In this document: positions 21,807-31,049 of the stretch, in pieces
How positions within the stretch are numbered: the stretch's first letter is position 1
How the letters are laid out: every line of letters starts with the position of its first letter
NCBI RefSeq assembly: GCF_010183535.1
Contig: NC_071331.1
Span: forward strand, 19,282,001-19,346,000
DNA from: Caenorhabditis remanei
Taxonomy: Eukaryota > Nematoda > Chromadorea > Rhabditida > Rhabditidae
Reading direction: 5' to 3'
Length of the DNA: 64,000 nucleotides
The notes under the pieces: model-generated
Database searches by the model: none
Seen by the model: only the letters and a program-made list of their open reading frames with translations
What the model was told of the DNA's origin: nothing
Program-made: the position numbers and the translations under genes

Positions 21807-24800
21807 ATGGAACCCGTTCCAAATAACTGTTCCTTTTCTCCCGAATTTACTTTTGATAGTCCTCAAGACTGGCTATTTGATCTTGACTGTCTTGATGAAG
21901 AGCTGCCATTCCCCTTGTCACCAATCAATTACGATTTTTGTCCCCCACAAGACTACTGTCTTGATCAGTGTAAGTTATTTTTCACTAGTTGTTTTTTAAT
22001 AATTTTTTTCGTGTCTAGACGGAGCTGGTCCTTCGAACGTCACTAGTCCTGCTCCTCCTCCTCGGAGAAGCGTCAAGAGCACAAAGTTCCCGTCTGATGA
22101 AGAGTTGTCATACCTCAGGAGGTATGCACAAGTGGCAGAGGATTTCAACTTTAAGAGACTGAATTTGGATGTGATAAAGATGCCTCCACAGCGTCTACAG
22201 TTCAAAAATCTGGATGATCTCCCTCAAGGTGTATCCCTCAACGAACACATGGCCAAAGTCTTTGATATTTTCATTCGGAAAACAATTCAAAAAGCAGGAG
22301 GAAACCTCACCAGTACAAAATACTGGCTAAAGTAAGTAATTTTTATTTAACAGAGAAGACATGTTTTCATTTTTAGCTTGCGCAATCCAGGCTATCGAGC
22401 CAATGATGGGTTCTGGATTATGCACCAGACTTATGCGGTTGCCGATGGTCATTTCCTCTGCAATACGATTGCAAACCACATGCAATCAAACAAAAACATT
22501 AAGCTGGATGATGCAATGACCATCTCGATGAAGATTTTCGAACGAGATAAGAAGGCGATGACCGGGCGCGGAAAAAGTATGCCAAAAGAGTCACTGGGTT
22601 CAAAAGTTTTGGTAAGTTGAATTATCGACACAAACTATTCAAAAAAAAAACACTTTTTAAAGACAAAGTTTGGTATCAAATGGGGGCTCATCGCTGGAAA
22701 AGGACATTGTCTTCCCAAGGCATTGGCAGTTGGCATCGTGTGGAGTGATTACAAAAATGAAAAAGACCCAGTCGAAAAAGAAAAGTTGCACCGTCGCTAC
22801 ATTAGTCTCACCCGGATGGACGTAAGTTGTTTACATGAGAACTCTAGCTTTTTGAGAAATACATTCAGATAAGTGCCGAAGGGAGGGCGAAAAGACAACT
22901 TGATGCCGCCAAGAAACTGTTGACAGACGCAGGAATGGACCCCAATTGTGAGGAACACTCGCTTGATGATTTTGATAAACTTGCCACACATTTATCGAAA
23001 TACCGCATTCGGCTGTGGTCTAACGAAGGTGATACAATAGTCCCCAAGGACGACAAAAACATCAACACTGATGGAGATGGGTTCATTGCGTTATTCTTTG
23101 CCGACAACCATTATGAATTCTTCAAGCCCACCATTGATGACTGGGGCCTGAGGTAAGTGTTTAAATTACGTAATTTGAATAAAAACGTTTTTCCCTAGGT
23201 TCTGTCACAAATGTTCATCGCTAGTCAACGCGAAACATTCGAAGAAATGCAAATCAAAGTGTCAGCGCTGCGGTAACTACAACTGTCAGGCTTCTCGAGG
23301 CCCTAAATCGTTTTATTGTGACGATTGCAACATTTACTTTCTTGACGAAAAATGTTTTGATGCTCACAAGCTGCCAAGTTCACAGAGTTCTCTACCACAC
23401 TGTAAAAAATACCAAAAGTAAGTTACTATTATTCGGGTTCACTATCATATAGAGTTTTTTTTACAGATGCATCACGTGTCAAAAAATTCATCAACGCAAC
23501 GAATATTCAAAAAAAGAACACGAATGTCATGCTACTCATTATTGCCCAGTTTGCTCACAGTTTCGTACGACGAAACACGAGTGTACTCATTCTCTGCCGA
23601 CAGAATCAGAAAGAAAAAAGGCTCTAGAGAAGCAGAAAAAATGGACAATGGTGATTTACGATTTCGAATGCATCGTGGCCAAATCAGGACAGGATCTTGA
23701 AGGTAAATTGTTGTATTCTAATTGTTAGTACCTTTTTTTTTTTCTAGATGACATCTTACTTCCCCACAAAGTTAATGCTGTGGCGTATCGTCTTGTATGC
23801 GAGACATGTTTCGGAGATTCTTGTCAGCACTGTGGACCCGTCCAATACATTTCCTTTGAAAACACAGAATCTGTAGTGGATGCGTTCATTGACGTCTTAT
23901 CAAGTGATGTGCGTTTGAAGAACGCCTACATTGTCGCACACAATGGAGGAGGGTATGTACTAAAACACGTATTCTTTTAAAAAAACAAGCTTTTTATAGA
24001 TATGACCACATCTTTTTGCTCAAGGCAATGACAAAACGATTTTCGTCAACCCCAGACTTCATCTCCAATGGATCAACCATTCTCAACGCGACTGTCAAGG
24101 TAGCCCCGGGAAACGTGCTGACGTTTCGAGATTCTCTCCGATTCATGCCAATGAGACTCGCCGACATGCCCAAAGCTTTTGGACTTGCGATCGCAGACAA
24201 GGGTCATTTTCCGTACCTATTCAACACGCCGGAAAACTACAACAAGGTGCTGCCCACTCTGCCTCCAATAGAGTTTTACGACCCAAAATTCAAGTCGGAA
24301 AAGGAAAAGAAGAAATTGGAGACATGGTACGAGGAAAATTATGGTCAGGAATTTGACTTTAATAAACAAGTTCGAGAGTACTGCATCAATGATGTAGAAA
24401 TCCTAACCGCTTCTGTCTGTCGATACATGAAGGTAATTCTTTTACTTTTTTTCAAAAATGTACCAACTCTTTATTCAGCTATGTCAAGAAATGTTCAATG
24501 GGTGGTCCCCTTTCATACAGTCTTGTACGTTGGCAAGTTTCATTCTCTTTGTTCTCAAGCACGAGCACATCAAAAAGGGCGTAGTGGGGTACATACCAGA
24601 AAATGGATTTGTTGGGCGTAACAATTCTGAAATTGCGCTCAAATACATTCGATGGTTAGAACACCTAGACCCTGATTTGAAACTCGTGCATGCTCTGAGA
24701 GGAGGAGAGGAAAAAATCACAGTACAGGGACACGAGTATTATGTGGACGCATATAATACGGAAACACGGGAAATTTTCGAGGTAACGAGAAAATGTAAAT

Positions 24801-26733
24801 GTTTTTTCTACTTGCAAATTTAGGTGTATGGATGCATGTGGCACGGGTGCAAATTCTGTTATCCAGCTCGCGAGGCAAAGTGTCCAAAAAGGATTGATGT
24901 TACAATGGAAGAACTGTATGATGGAACAATGGCAAGAAAAGCTCTACTCGAGCAGGAAGGATTCACAGTGTCATCAATCTGGGAGTGCGAAATCAAGTCA
25001 GAGCTGAAAAAGAATAGAGAAATGAACAAGTTTTTCAAAAATGTGAGTCTTTTACTACATTTATACGTTTTCAATTTTTACATGTTTAGTGTCGCCACGC
25101 TCACAATCTCATTCCCCGTAATGCCATGTATGGTGGAAGAACACAGCCGTTCCAATCCATTGCCGAAGCTGACGACGCAAGTACACTCGAGTACTATGAC
25201 TATTGTTCTGTATACCCTTGGGTCAATATCATGGGAGCCATGTATCCAGAAGGCCAGCCGATCCGAATCACAAAAGATTTTGAATCAGTCTCATCCATTG
25301 TATTGCCGTATCGAGGTTTGTAATTTTAAATGTTAGCAAGGTTTGTAACTCTAAAACGTTTAGGACTCGTGTTTTGTTGTGCTCTAGCACCCAAAGATTT
25401 GGCTACTCCCGTGCTTCCGTACCGTGATGAGGGAAAACTCGTGTTCCCACTGTGCCGGACTTGTGTGGAAACCAAAAACACTGCAAAGTGTTGCCATGAA
25501 TCTGTTTCTGACCGCTGCCTGACTGGAGTATGGTGTAGCGACGAACTACAATTGGCTTTGGATAAGGGATACAAAATTCTCCGTTACCACGAAGTGTGGC
25601 ATTGGCCAGACGAAAAGTGGTTCCGAGGTGGATTCTTTGCCAGTTTCATGAAGCCTCTTCTCAAGCAAAAGCACGAAGCTTCTGGATGGCCGCGCCCTGA
25701 CATGACTGACGAGGAAAAGGAAGCCCACATTGAAAACATTTATTTGAATGATGGAGTAAAAATTGATGGCTGTAAGATTGCACTGAATCCAGCACTTCGA
25801 AGTCTTGCCAAGCTCTTTCTCAACAGTACTTGGGGTAATTTTAGTATGTATCAGAAAAAACTATCAAAATGTGTACTTTTACAGGCAAATTTGCGCAAAG
25901 ACCCGGAAAGGTGGAAGTCAAAATCATCAAGACCAACGATCACATTGCTATTGGCAACTTTTTCAACGAACCGGGATATGAACCAAAGCGATTTGATGAA
26001 TGGGATGAAGATCATGTCATCGTTGCTAGAAAAGCTACCAATAGCGCCGTGAAAACTGGACAATTGACTAATGTCGTTTACGGGGCACTCACCACATCAG
26101 CTGCACGAATTCGCCTCTACACTGCTCTCGAAAAAATTGGATCTGACCGTCTCATTTATTGTGGTAATGCGTATTTTACAAAAAGCGAGAAATGATCTTT
26201 TTCAGACACGGATTCTGTTATATTCCGTCAGGACAGAGGAACAGATCTTCTCGGAGATTTGAAAGGAGAGAGTCTCGGAATGATGACCAACGAGATTGCA
26301 TCGGGTTGTGAATTGGTAAAAGTGGTCACGGTAGCATCAAAAGTATATGGAACACTGGTTAGAAGAACTGCCACAGGAGAAGAAGACTATTTCGTCAAGG
26401 CAAAAGGGGTGACGCTAAACTCGGAAACGGCCAAGAAAGTAAATTTTGAAGCACTGGAAAAGATGGTAAGAACTATTTAATATATTAATTTTATCCAAAC
26501 AAAACTGTTTTCAGATGAGAGAGTACATTGCTAATCGTTCTGTGCAGCCATTGATTGCCTCGCAGCTCCGATTCAAGAGGGGACCAGGAATTTTGGACGA
26601 CATTACCACCATTCACCAAAGAAAGCGTCTGAGACCTGTCACGGATAAGGGATTCTTCACTTCGGAGGGACGCTACGAACCATTTGGCTTTGATGATGAA
26701 AATACAAATCTCATTCACGATTACGAGTATTAA
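21807..26733 (+). CDS. polB: Protein-primed family B DNA polymerase (pPolB) of the Maverick, 16 exons
   Basis: Exons: 21807-21969, 22019-22331, 22377-22611, 22663-22821, 22869-23152, 23199-23417, 23467-23702, 23748-23952, 24000-24432, 24479-24781, 24824-25042, 25090-25315, 25364-25834, 25885-26163, 26206-26465 and 26515-26733. These sum to 4,224 nt (1,407 aa) with no frame conflict. A Cys/His-rich region covers about residues 385-500. The 3'-5' exonuclease shows YDFEC (about 522), NGGGYDH (about 605) and YCINDVEIL (about 731). Polymerase motifs are A YYDYCSVYP (about 958), B NSTWGK (about 1155) and C YCGDTDSV (about 1248). It replicates the element from protein-primed ends. The intact coding sequence implies recent activity. 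Confidence 0.95.
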
Positions 26734-26770
26734 CACAATTACGAGTATTAAAACAATTACGAGTATTAAT
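26714..26770 (+). repeat. 17-bp tandem repeat across the polB stop codon
   Basis: The phrase attacgagtattaa occurs three times in tandem with a caca/aaca linker. The first copy contains the last PolB codons and stop. Each later copy repeats the stop in frame-like register, so the repeat arose by local duplication and does not change the protein. Confidence 0.8.
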
Positions 26771-26805
26771 AAATTTATTTTAAAATATAGTTTTCTTCAA
26801 ATAAA

Positions 26806-27864
26806 TTACAACTTTATAAAACTGTCTGCGTCTATCCAAGAATCAAATTCAGGACCATACCCATCCCATCGAACCTTGTGCTGACGTTTTCCTCTCCATC
26901 TGCGAGTTTCGAGAATTTCCTTGATTCTGTATACTGCATCATCTTTGTAGGTACATTTCGTCAACTCTCTAGTGTAAAATATGCCTTCAATTGCTTCGCC
27001 ATTCGTATCTACCAAGTTATATGTAACAGCTGGATGCCCGGGAATAACTTTTTTCACAACATAAACTTCTGTTGTCCATCCTTGTTCATAGCCCTTGTCA
27101 AAGTGTCCTTTTTTCGCGGAAATTCGCACATGGTCTCCCAATTTGAATTTGATCTTGGCTGACCTAGATGTCGGCAAGTTTATCGGAAAATCTCCGTGTT
27201 TCACGTCATTGGGTTTCTTTCCGATCCCTCTATTGACGGAATTGTTAATTCCCGACACTACATTTTGTAAAACATTTATATAACGGTGGTTGTATTTTTC
27301 AGTCATATACTTTGCCAGTCTTGTTTTTAGAGTTCGATTAGCTCTCTCCACGACAGCACATTTCAAGTCACTTTTAGGACTGATTAAAGTAATGTAATGC
27401 TTCTCGAGTAGTGATTTGACTTCAGAGTTGTAAAATTCTTTACCATCGTCGCTAAAAATGTTGACTGGTGTAGTACCCATATCCTCAAACACTTGAGACA
27501 GTGCCACCGCCACATCCTTTCCCTTTTTTGACAATAAGGGTTTCACAAAAAGTCTTCTAGAATAAATGTCGATAGCAGTGAGAAGAAAAGTGGTTCCATC
27601 ATTTTTTGCTTTATACTTTGACATGTCGGCCAAATCAATTTGAAGATCACTATAGAGTCCGGCTGCCCTTGTTTTTAATCGAGGAAAGCGCTTTCGTGTA
27701 GGTCGATGAAGGGTAAACGACTCCAAGTCTTCCAAAACTCGCTCCACATCTTCGTACTTTAGATTTTTGAATCGTGGTTTTAAAAATTTATGTATATTGG
27801 TGACAGATGAATATGCACAAGGGTTAGCTTCATTAGTGTAAGCATCTTTAATAGCAGCCTCCAT
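26806..27864 (-). CDS. Maverick integrase (rve, DDE) with C-terminal chromodomain
   Basis: 352 aa. The catalytic triad is read as D77 (LQIDLADM), D139 (FSDDGKEF) and E173 (VVERANRT), as in retroviral-type integrases. Residues about 315-352 (YRIKEILETRRW to HKVRWDGYGPEFDSW) form a chromodomain, which in other elements tethers integration to modified histones. I see no clear N-terminal HHCC finger. The gene converges on polB with 72 bp between stops. Its TATA (27,896-27,902) overlaps the stop codon of the preceding basic-protein gene, 32-38 bp before its ATG. Confidence 0.93.
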   Translation of the reverse strand: MEAAIKDAYTNEANPCAYSSVTNIHKFLKPRFKNLKYEDVERVLEDLESFTLHRPTRKRFPRLKTRAAGLYSDLQIDLADMSKYKAKNDGTTFLLTAIDIYSRRLFVKPLLSKKGKDVAVALSQVFEDMGTTPVNIFSDDGKEFYNSEVKSLLEKHYITLISPKSDLKCAVVERANRTLKTRLAKYMTEKYNHRYINVLQNVVSGINNSVNRGIGKKPNDVKHGDFPINLPTSRSAKIKFKLGDHVRISAKKGHFDKGYEQGWTTEVYVVKKVIPGHPAVTYNLVDTNGEAIEGIFYTRELTKCTYKDDAVYRIKEILETRRWRGKRQHKVRWDGYGPEFDSWIDADSFIKL

Positions 27865-27894
27865 AGAAAAATGACCAAATACAGAAAATGACTA

Positions 27895-27903
27895 GTTTTT
27901 ATA
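27895..27903 (-). promoter_or_regulatory. TATA box of integrase overlapping the upstream stop codon
   Basis: On the minus strand ctataaaaac, where taa is the stop of the basic-protein gene. It lies about 35 bp before the integrase ATG. Confidence 0.65.
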
Positions 27904-28942
27904 GTTTCCAAAGCCTACAGTAAATGCGTGAACCAGCGGGTGCCGAGACACCAGAGCCGCGAATTGTCCTCCGTTTTCTAGGTACCACGTCAAAGTCGTC
28001 GTCAGAATTGGACCATTTTCGCTTTGTTAACATTCGAGGCGGCAACTTTTCAGGATTTGGAAGCTCTTCTTGTGAAAATACCTTCTGCTGATCCCTTTTG
28101 ATAGCTTTTCTCTTCTTCTTTTTCTCTGCCTTTGCTAGTTTTTCCTTCTTTCCGCGTTTCTTCTTTTTGTTCAATTTTTTGTCAATTTCCTCAGTTTTGA
28201 CAGACTTTTCTCTCTTGTGTAAAGGAGAAACACTAGAGTCTTCTTCCATTTTGATTGAACGTTTCAGTGTAGTTACTTTAGGCTTGACGCTTGGTTTGGT
28301 ATCCGGCTCTTCCTTTTTTATGGTGCGTCTCCCTGCAGTTGCCAAGGGGTTAGGTTTAACATCCGTTTCTTCCTTTTTCACAATTGGTTTAATGTCCCTC
28401 TTAGAGTCGTTTTCCTCCCTTTTCACAATTGGTTCCTTCTTTACATTTCTCACGTCAGGCTTAAACATTTTCAATTTTGGAAAGAGTTCCCTATCTACAT
28501 TGCTTCTCCCTCCTTCGTCTCTGACTCGATTTTTGAGATTTGCAACACGTTCCATTCTTGTTGGCACAGAGTATGGGGGTGCGCTGCGATATTTTCTTGC
28601 TATTCGAAACACTGGTCCTTGAGCTTTTGGATGAAACGTATTGTGTGGATCATTGTACGTGTTGTATTGAAAATTTGCAGCAGAGTTTGGATCCAAATAC
28701 ATTTCCGCTTTAGGTTTTACACTTCCATACAAATGTTCATCATTGGGTATATCAATTTTGTCAGGGTCCTCACTTTTAAGTTCCCTTTTCAGTGTATCTA
28801 CATTTGGAATATCAAATTCACCAGGAAATAGTCTGTAAGGGTCATTGTTTCCGTCTTTATCGTCGTCCTCATCTGGTTGGCCAGAGGAAAGAGCGACGTC
28901 TCTCCTCTTTGTTTTCAATTGTTGTGAAAGATTTTCTCGCAA
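27899..28942 (-). CDS. Highly basic disordered protein with repeated SUMO-consensus sites
   Basis: About 345 codons of open frame without its own ATG; it opens with TTG or in continuity with the overlapping 90-aa frame. The N-terminal part is acidic (QPDEDDDKDGNNDPY). The middle has repeated psi-K-x-E sites (VKKEP, VKREE, VKKEE, IKKEE, IKMEE, VKTEE). Then comes a lysine-rich block (KKLNKKKKRGKKEKLAKAEK) and a C-terminal basic stretch (RKRRTIRGSG). No fold is recognisable. It may bind or package DNA, or act in the nucleus as a SUMO target. It is probably the C-terminal part of the 90-aa gene, joined by a +1 shift near the A-run at about 28,930. Confidence 0.65.
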   Translation of the reverse strand: MRENLSQQLKTKRRDVALSSGQPDEDDDKDGNNDPYRLFPGEFDIPNVDTLKRELKSEDPDKIDIPNDEHLYGSVKPKAEMYLDPNSAANFQYNTYNDPHNTFHPKAQGPVFRIARKYRSAPPYSVPTRMERVANLKNRVRDEGGRSNVDRELFPKLKMFKPDVRNVKKEPIVKREENDSKRDIKPIVKKEETDVKPNPLATAGRRTIKKEEPDTKPSVKPKVTTLKRSIKMEEDSSVSPLHKREKSVKTEEIDKKLNKKKKRGKKEKLAKAEKKKKRKAIKRDQQKVFSQEELPNPEKLPPRMLTKRKWSNSDDDFDVVPRKRRTIRGSGVSAPAGSRIYCRLWKL

Positions 28943-29141
28943 TATTGAGGTAAATTTCGTCGTTTATAATTGGCAAATCTCGGTGTCGTCGAATACGGTA
29001 GAGTAAATCTTGATAAAATCGGCACTTGTCATGGTCATCCAATTCGGGATCATTTAAAATCTTTTCCAAAAAACGTGTGGCAGCCTCGGTAGCAGACCCC
29101 TCTTCGTACGGAATCACATGATACTTTTTGACTAGTTTCAT
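28869..29141 (-). CDS. Small Maverick protein, 90 aa, helical N-terminal domain
   Basis: Starts with ATG at 29,141, overlapping the stop of the 103-aa gene as ATGA. Charged helical sequence (ATRFLEKILNDPELDDHDKC, then RFYQDLLYRIRRHRD). Proteins of this look often precede a disordered basic region in animal Polinton-like elements, as I recall them. Its reading overlaps the basic protein frame by 74 nt in a different frame. A +1 shift, extra base or assembly error at the gagaaaatc run (about 28,930) would join the two. I have not joined them here. Confidence 0.6.
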   Translation of the reverse strand: MKLVKKYHVIPYEEGSATEAATRFLEKILNDPELDDHDKCRFYQDLLYRIRRHRDLPIINDEIYLNIARKSFTTIENKEERRRSFLWPTR

Positions 29142-29449
29142 TGTCGCAACTTTGTAGCAACCAAAGCAGGAATAATGAATGAAGAAAGCTGCTCCTTCGT
29201 CAGCTTAAATAGTATTTTGCGAGCCTCTTCTACGCTGTTGGTACGTGAAAGTGTAGTCAATTGGGTATGAACAGGACGTAATACAGACACTTCCCGGGTA
29301 CTCAGAGGAATATTCTTAGAGTGCAGTAAATTGTACACAATCTCTACCACAATGTTAATTTGTTTTGAATTAGCCTGACGAATAGCACTTTTGTTATGTT
29401 TCAAGACTTTATTCAAAAAATCAGAATGAACAATAAGTTGAGCGGCCAT
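29138..29449 (-). CDS. Small conserved-type Maverick protein, 103 aa, all-helical
   Basis: ATG at 29,449 (MAAQLIVHSDFL). The frame is open further upstream but that part overlaps the ATPase end and lacks support. The pattern of amphipathic helices (NIVVEIVYNLLHSKNIPLS, then KILFKLTKEQLSSFIIPAL) resembles a small protein found beside the 90-aa type in animal Polinton-like elements; function unknown. A TATA box (cctatataagc) about 30-36 bp upstream is built from the stop codon of the ATPase gene. The gene shares 4 nt with the next one. Confidence 0.65.
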   Translation of the reverse strand: MAAQLIVHSDFLNKVLKHNKSAIRQANSKQINIVVEIVYNLLHSKNIPLSTREVSVLRPVHTQLTTLSRTNSVEEARKILFKLTKEQLSSFIIPALVATKLRQ

Positions 29450-29475
29450 AACTAGAAGAATACGAAAAAAATATG

Positions 29476-29487
29476 TGCTTATATAGG
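29476..29487 (-). promoter_or_regulatory. TATA box of the 103/90-aa genes overlapping the ATPase stop
   Basis: Minus strand cctatataagc; the internal taa is the ATPase stop codon at 29,479-29,481. It lies about 30-36 bp upstream of the ATG at 29,449. Confidence 0.65.
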
Positions 29488-30126
29488 AACATGCGCCACG
29501 GGGTATTCTGAAGAAAAGTCTGATAAAATACGCATACAATTGTGGGCAAGGGGATCATTATTGATTAACATTGCTTGGTATGGTTTCGACATTATATCTT
29601 GGTACGCTTGAAATGCACCTCTCCATTTGTCTCCAAATTGCTGAACTAGTAGATTTTTAACTTGGGCAGCATCTGATAAATTCCTCATCAAAATGAGATA
29701 TGTGCTGTTACTCCTGGTCGTCGGAGGGAGAGTAAAAGCAGACTGAACCAGATTGAAGATTGCACAATTCAGATGATGGGCATAGACGCAAAACAAATCA
29801 TTTAGCAAGTGCAAAGACTTTCTATCCCTGGCAAAAAAATTCATCAAGTCGTCGCAAACTACGATATTGTTCTGGAGTTTATGTTTTTTCAGCAATTCAA
29901 CATCAGGCATCCCTTCTATTGCATGCAAATTTGGTAAATGACGAGGAATTCCAGGAGTATCCATCCCGTAAAACCAAAAAATGTTGTCGATTGGAACGTT
30001 AAATGTCGTGTCTGTATTTTCAATAATCTTCCGCAACAGGGTAGTTTTCCCTGATTGTGTAGCCCCAATTATTGTAGTTTGGGAAGGAAAACGAAAAGTA
30101 AAGCCAGGAACTGAAGATTTTGACAT
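29479..30126 (-). CDS. FtsK/HerA-type genome-packaging ATPase (Maverick)
   Basis: 215 aa, normal for Polinton packaging ATPases. Walker A GATQSGKTT (21-29) and Walker B NIVVCDDL (87-94) are intact. A later ILMRNLSDA segment is in the place of the family's conserved sensor region. It would pump element DNA into preformed capsids. Intronless. Start chosen at the ATG 33-40 bp downstream of a TATA box (30,159-30,166) that overlaps the stop codon of the glycoprotein gene. Confidence 0.9.
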   Translation of the reverse strand: MSKSSVPGFTFRFPSQTTIIGATQSGKTTLLRKIIENTDTTFNVPIDNIFWFYGMDTPGIPRHLPNLHAIEGMPDVELLKKHKLQNNIVVCDDLMNFFARDRKSLHLLNDLFCVYAHHLNCAIFNLVQSAFTLPPTTRSNSTYLILMRNLSDAAQVKNLLVQQFGDKWRGAFQAYQDIMSKPYQAMLINNDPLAHNCMRILSDFSSEYPVAHVPI

Positions 30127-30157
30127 GTTTATGAAGGGAAATGAAAATTACAGAAAT

Positions 30158-30168
30158 GTATTTATACT
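30158..30168 (-). promoter_or_regulatory. TATA box of the ATPase overlapping the glycoprotein stop
   Basis: Minus strand gtataaatac; its taa is the glycoprotein stop codon at 30,162-30,164. The ATPase ATG is at 30,126. Confidence 0.7.
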
Positions 30169-30938
30169 ATTAATCGACTCGTGGCTTCTTTGCGATACAA
30201 TTTTCTACGCTTCTTGACTTGCCAGGCCAATGTTTCACAGACAAAGACAATAATGGAAACTGCAATAACAATAATGACGTATATAACAAACTGATCAGTT
30301 TCTGAATCGGTGCCAATTGTAACTTCAATTTTCTCTGGTTTGTAAATGTAATCTGGAGCTGCAAAAATTGGTAGTCGCTTGAAATTTCGAGGGTCCACAT
30401 TGGCCAATGTAGCGTTTTCTGTTGCAATCATTCCGTTTTCGTGAAGTACAGTCAAGATTCCATCCACCACATTAAAATCTCGTACATTATTCACTTTCCA
30501 CATTGCCTTTGAAGAATTGTGTGAGAGTCGGATAACATCTCCGCCTCGTAAAACATAAATCAAACGCTGGACATGGTCAAAAGTGAATTTTTCAATCGGT
30601 TGATGAACAATTGACACTGTCTTTTCTTTTACACGATACAGCCGAAATTGACAATGCATTAGCATATCTTCAGGTGCCACAACTTCAAAATAGCAGTCGT
30701 CATTGGCAACATACAGCCTTTGGGAGTCATCCACTATAGTCTCTTCAAATTTGTAAAATGTTCTCATTAATGGTTTTCCAGATTGATCATAGCCGTAAAA
30801 ATTTCCATAAAAATTAGTTTCGACAGGCAGGTTGCTTTCATTGAAACGGTAGGCAGGTTCTGTCTTTGTGAAAATGACCAATTGTAGTGACGATGAAAAG
30901 TGGATCCAAAGTATGAGAGCAATGAAAAAATCGGACAT
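30162..30938 (-). CDS. Type I membrane glycoprotein, candidate virion envelope protein
   Basis: 258 aa. Residues 1-19 are a signal peptide (MSDFFIALILWIHFSSSLQ). The ectodomain of about 200 residues is beta-rich, with two Cys (DDCYF and LMHCQF) and three N-glycosylation sites (NES, NSS, NAT). A transmembrane helix (VIYVIIVIAVSIIVFV) is followed by a basic tail (QVKKRRKLYRKEATSR). I do not recognise the family. It is far shorter than the gB-like fusogen described from some nematode Mavericks, and I see no fusion peptide or heptad repeats. It lies divergent from the penton-like gene with its own TATA (30,967-30,974). It may sit in an envelope or host membrane. Confidence 0.8.
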   Translation of the reverse strand: MSDFFIALILWIHFSSSLQLVIFTKTEPAYRFNESNLPVETNFYGNFYGYDQSGKPLMRTFYKFEETIVDDSQRLYVANDDCYFEVVAPEDMLMHCQFRLYRVKEKTVSIVHQPIEKFTFDHVQRLIYVLRGGDVIRLSHNSSKAMWKVNNVRDFNVVDGILTVLHENGMIATENATLANVDPRNFKRLPIFAAPDYIYKPEKIEVTIGTDSETDQFVIYVIIVIAVSIIVFVCETLAWQVKKRRKLYRKEATSRLIV

Positions 30939-31049
30939 TGTTGAAAAGAAGCCAAAGACTGATTGCTATTTATACTTTTTTTCTTCTTGACCCCACTGAA
31001 ACCTATAAAAAGAGACGTCAGTACAGTTTACATTTTCATTTTTTTCAAG
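30939..31049. promoter_or_regulatory. Bidirectional TATA promoter between glycoprotein and penton-like gene
   Basis: 111 bp with a minus-strand TATAAATA (30,967-30,974, about 30 bp before the glycoprotein ATG at 30,938) and a plus-strand TATAAAAA (31,004-31,011, about 40 bp before the ATG at 31,050). No other gene fits in the interval. Confidence 0.7.
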
